Source of the DNA: Magicicada septendecula
Lineage: Eukaryota; Arthropoda; Insecta; Hemiptera; Cicadidae
Assembly (NCBI GenBank): GCA_034769895.1
Contig: CM068367.1
Coordinates: 352,285,111 to 352,349,110, forward strand
Direction: 5' to 3'
DNA: 64,000 bases
The position numbers and the translations under genes are program-made. The notes under the pieces are model-generated. The model was not told the DNA's origin and searched no databases. It was given only the letters and a program-made list of their open reading frames with translations. Shown in pieces: positions 60,418 to 64,000 of the stretch; within the stretch, counting starts at the first letter, position 1, and each line of letters opens with the position of its first letter.

Positions 60418-63400
60418 GTGTGGAACAAAAAACATAAAATAGACAATTTTAGCGCCATAAAAATTATACATCGATTCACAGACATTAAACTCAACTAGCT
60501 TTCTGTTTCCTCAAAAGATGATTCCAATAGTTACTACATACTGCATTCCCTTTATAACCTATAATTTGATTTTGCATTATATATTATAACCTGTCGTTTT
60601 AAAAACAACCCTAAATTCGTTCTTAGGTGTTCAATACATTTTATTAACGTTGGTTACAAAAAAAATATTTTATTTAAAATAAAATCTTAAGAAATTTTTT
60701 CTTTAATGTTTATTTTTTCTTTACCTCAATTATTTTATTCGGTTAAATTTGGTTCCCCCTTAATTAATGCACTGTTCTTCAAATTTTAAATAATTCGTTA
60801 AAGTTTAGACGATCCCTGTCAAACGCGGTAAAATTCTAATTTGAATAATTATTAAGTAATGTTGCGTTCGATTGTGGAATCGCTTCACCCAATGGTAGAC
60901 TAGCTGTGAGTCACCTCCTGTAATAAGTTGTTTTAATTCTTACTATGTCTTCTTCCTGTTATAATGCTGAAATTCCTTAAATTATATTTATCTAATAAAT
61001 AAAACTCTTTTGCTGCATTAACTTTTGGGTTTTTATTTAATTATTTTGTTTTAAATTCGAAATGTTATTTAATACATCGACTTTGTCTCTAGGGTTGACA
61101 ATTACAATCGTTAGTTGTGTTGGAATTTTTTACAACACTTATATTAATTCTTAGGTTCTTTGAACTATTACAAAAGTCAGAAATGCCGTAGCGAAGTACA
61201 ATACTTACAAATTAATCTTAATTTCTATCAAATTTTACAAAAGAAACTGAATTTTGTTTAATTAATATTGTATAAATAATGTCTGTTTCGTTACCGAAGC
61301 TCGCTAACGCCGCGTGAGTTGGTTTGACAAAGAAGGCGTCACCTAAACGTATTTCAACATGGCCGCCATTAAGACGTTCGTTCTTGTATTAAAGTTCATA
61401 TATCCAGTTCCCTTAATATGAATGGAATTATGTAAAGGTTTTTACTGTAAAAATAGTTATTTGTTCGTTTTCTTTCACTGGAGTGTTAATTAATGGTGTC
61501 TGTGATGTTTTTTCTTAGTGTGGTGTGATCGTTAATGTTTGGTTATAATACAACGACTTTCTCACCTTCCAATATTATTATCGGCTATTAGTCTTGTATA
61601 CTTATTGTGTTTCTTCTTTTATTCTTATTATTGGTTTTCTGTCTTCTTAAATCTTCATTATTATTATTAGTTTTATTAATTTTGAATTTAATTTTTTATA
61701 ACCTTGCACACTCAGATTTGATACTTTAGTACACTTTCACTCAGCCAGACATAGGACTGACTCGTTCTGCTTTCGTGCTAACAATACACTGTTACCGTTT
61801 TCTTTCGAATTTGAATAGTTTGACCAATTTTTCTAATTCCTGATTGGCTAATTTGACTGAATTTTGAGGTCACATGACCTAATATTTCTTACAATACAGA
61901 TTTTTTTCTCCCTAGTACATATTACTCTCTATTTGTTAAATAGTTTATCTTAATTTAATTTACAGCATGTAATTCTTTGTTTTATTACAATTAAAATGAT
62001 ACCAAATATGGCCTGTGTGTGTCATAATAAATGTTCTGTGTTTTTACAAAATTATGCTGTTTAAGCCATTTGGGTTTTTTGACCATCATAAAATCATATT
62101 ATATTTCTGGAATTTGTCACTACCTTTGATTTATTAGGGAAAACAATCTAACAGTGGCAATTTTATGGTTAACCCTTATTAATCCCTAGTGTTTTACACT
62201 TTTGGTTAATTGATTTTATATCTTTATAAGTTAATTTCTATGTTTACGTGATAGTGTATGCTTCTGATTATATCATTTGTTTTTTAGTTAATTTAAAATA
62301 ATCTTACAATTAAATACCAAATTCTTCTGAAGATTACTAATTACTCTCCTCCTTCTACATTAACATTTTTTAACAAACCATTTAGTCCTATCCCATGCTT
62401 CCATGGCTAACATTTTTTAACAGATTTCTTCTAACATCAACATAGATTTTATAACATAGTTAAACCTATAACATAACATAAAAACTGGTTATTAACATTA
62501 AAATTATTTCTGTCATATCATCTGATATGTTACTTAACTACTAGTTCCATTCAATTTGACTAGTTATTTACTATAGTAATTGGTTAATAAGCCTTAGGTA
62601 TTAGTGTTCCCTAAAAGAAATAACATTGTTCATCACCAAAATAATTGGGATTCAATTATTTACCTGCCTTATAACCTATGACAACTATGGTCATCAACAA
62701 GATTGATGATTATGATAATAATATTATTCTGAACAAATGAAAAAACAATAATAAGCTTAATGCTTCATGTATTAATAGGTAAGTACCCTTGATTATTAAA
62801 CATTATCATCTTTCCAAGATTGTTTGTACTCACTTTATATTTCCCACTTTTGTGTTACTTCACTTTTTTTTCTCTACTGTTCACTTTTACATTTTACACT
62901 GGTATCACTTTTCCTTATTTAATATAGTTTACAATACTGTTTTCTTATAAGGTACTTTACATAACGTTTTTCTTATTAACTAATGTATTGTACTTCTTAG
63001 TTATGTTAGTTTCTTTATTCCTTTCAACTTTCTAAGTTTTTTATTATTTATTATTATGATTTTCATCTTTTTTTCGATTGGGTTTGCTTAAGTTTACTCT
63101 TATGTGCTCATCTGTTTCTGTCACGTTACAATATATATATATATATATATATATAAAACAACAATACATATATTTGCATATTTACCTAGGGCAATATTTT
63201 GTAAATAATTAGTATAAAAAGAATACGACGAATAGTTTTAACAATTTTGTGCATGAAAGGACAAGTGTAGACACGCCTGTCCGCCGTTGAAAGTATACAC
63301 CTGTAAGTCATCGTTTGTGTCTCTGTGTATGCCAGTTCCGACCTGCATTGAACTACGCTAGGAAAGCCGTATAAATCGTTGGTTTTATTATTAAATCTGG

Positions 63401-64000
63401 TATTGACACGGTTAACATAAATTAATAAATATGTTATTTACCTGTTACAAAAGACATATCACAATTCTAAAAACACCATTAGATTAAGGACATTTAAACG
63501 CGTATGGTGATGCAACATTATTGCAGAAAAGTGCAATAATAATGACTTCATACAAATTAATGTTAATTACTACCATAATTAACTAGTAACTAACAAGTGT
63601 GTTATATGTAAATGACGAGTGAAAAATTACGAAGACAGTGCAACCACTCGCCTAAAGATAAAGTTTACGCGATCGCGAAAATGGACTAAAAAGTGATCAA
63701 TAAAAAAAGTACGCTACACTCGAATTGACAAAATTTAACATGTTGAAAACAATATCTGACGTATTAGTTTGCCGTCTACTAAAAATACCTCCGGTAATTT
63801 TGGACGAGGTGAAACTCAAGATATCTTCACACGACGTCACTCTGTCCGTCTGCTGACCGACTTGAAATCATCATCATCATCACCGTCAACTGCAATACAC
63901 CACGATTGATGGAGTAACACAGGACCATCAACAACAACAGACTATAGAGTACCGAGGACACATCAGCATCATCATCATCGTCATTGTCATCCTTCTGGAG
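60417..64000. other. AT-rich stretch without a recognised gene
   Basis: A GC-richer island at 61280-61390 contains CAACATGGCCGCCATT, a Pho/YY1-like word that also gives a 20-codon open frame from 61359; too little to call a gene or promoter. AGGTCACATGACCT (61867-61880) is a palindrome of two AGGTCA half-sites. (AT)n lies at 63130-63156 and CAT-type repeats at 63867-63885 and 63964-63982. Confidence 0.5.

Noticed and set aside
61359..61421. MAAIKTFVLVLK micro-frame as a signal-peptide exon
   Set aside because: It is only 20 codons with no splice donor at a suitable place. The CATGGCCGCCAT word explains the start-like context.

Overview
The window looks like nuclear DNA from an animal, most likely an insect. 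It is AT-rich, has no operons or bacterial-style gene packing, carries very long (TG)n microsatellites, and is crowded with dead or dying transposable elements. Protein matches come from memory of family motifs read in the six frames; no database search was possible. No host protein-coding gene could be supported. The longest open frames belong to mobile elements or are artefacts of simple repeats.

Layout. At 1-7.3 kb the sequence is AT-rich and non-coding, with a 192-bp direct duplication. At 7.3-9.1 kb there is a Penelope-like end fragment and a heavily mutated R1-type LINE. At 10.4-16.3 kb lies a GC-rich, 5'-truncated Jockey-like LINE with a 2-kb open reverse transcriptase frame. A complete 3,008-bp DNA transposon is nested in its 3' part, flanked by TTAA, with 26-bp inverted ends, an intron and an array of terminal-motif copies. 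At 16.3-17.4 kb is the tail of a Penelope-like element (GIY-YIG region, then a TATA box and a hammerhead-like motif). At 17.4-18.2 kb and 50.1-50.75 kb there are two inverted copies of a chimeric element with hAT-like ends and a mariner transposase tail inside.

At 24.4-25.2 kb is a hAT derivative that keeps its zinc-finger exon. At 25.9-26.5 kb is the C-terminal end of another Jockey element. At 26.9-27.5 kb is a solo LTR with TATA and initiator; a longer relative lies inverted at 44.66-46.68 kb. At 30.2-30.4 kb is a perfect 88-bp-arm palindrome flanked by a 15-bp duplication. At 31.1-31.3 kb is a 161-bp LINE tail with a perfect 13-bp target duplication. At 36.2-37.7 kb and 46.8-48.4 kb are reverse transcriptase and endonuclease halves of LINE(s) on the minus strand, possibly one element split apart. 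At 54.0-54.3 kb is a tRNA-type SINE. The rest is AT-rich DNA in which nothing could be supported.

The two most unusual signals are the intron-bearing TTAA transposon with its terminal-motif array (12,879-15,886), and a recurrent hammerhead-ribozyme-like motif (CTGAAGA, hairpin, GAAA, 6-base palindrome, GTC or similar) seen at four loci, once as a head-to-head pair in the 30.2-kb palindrome.
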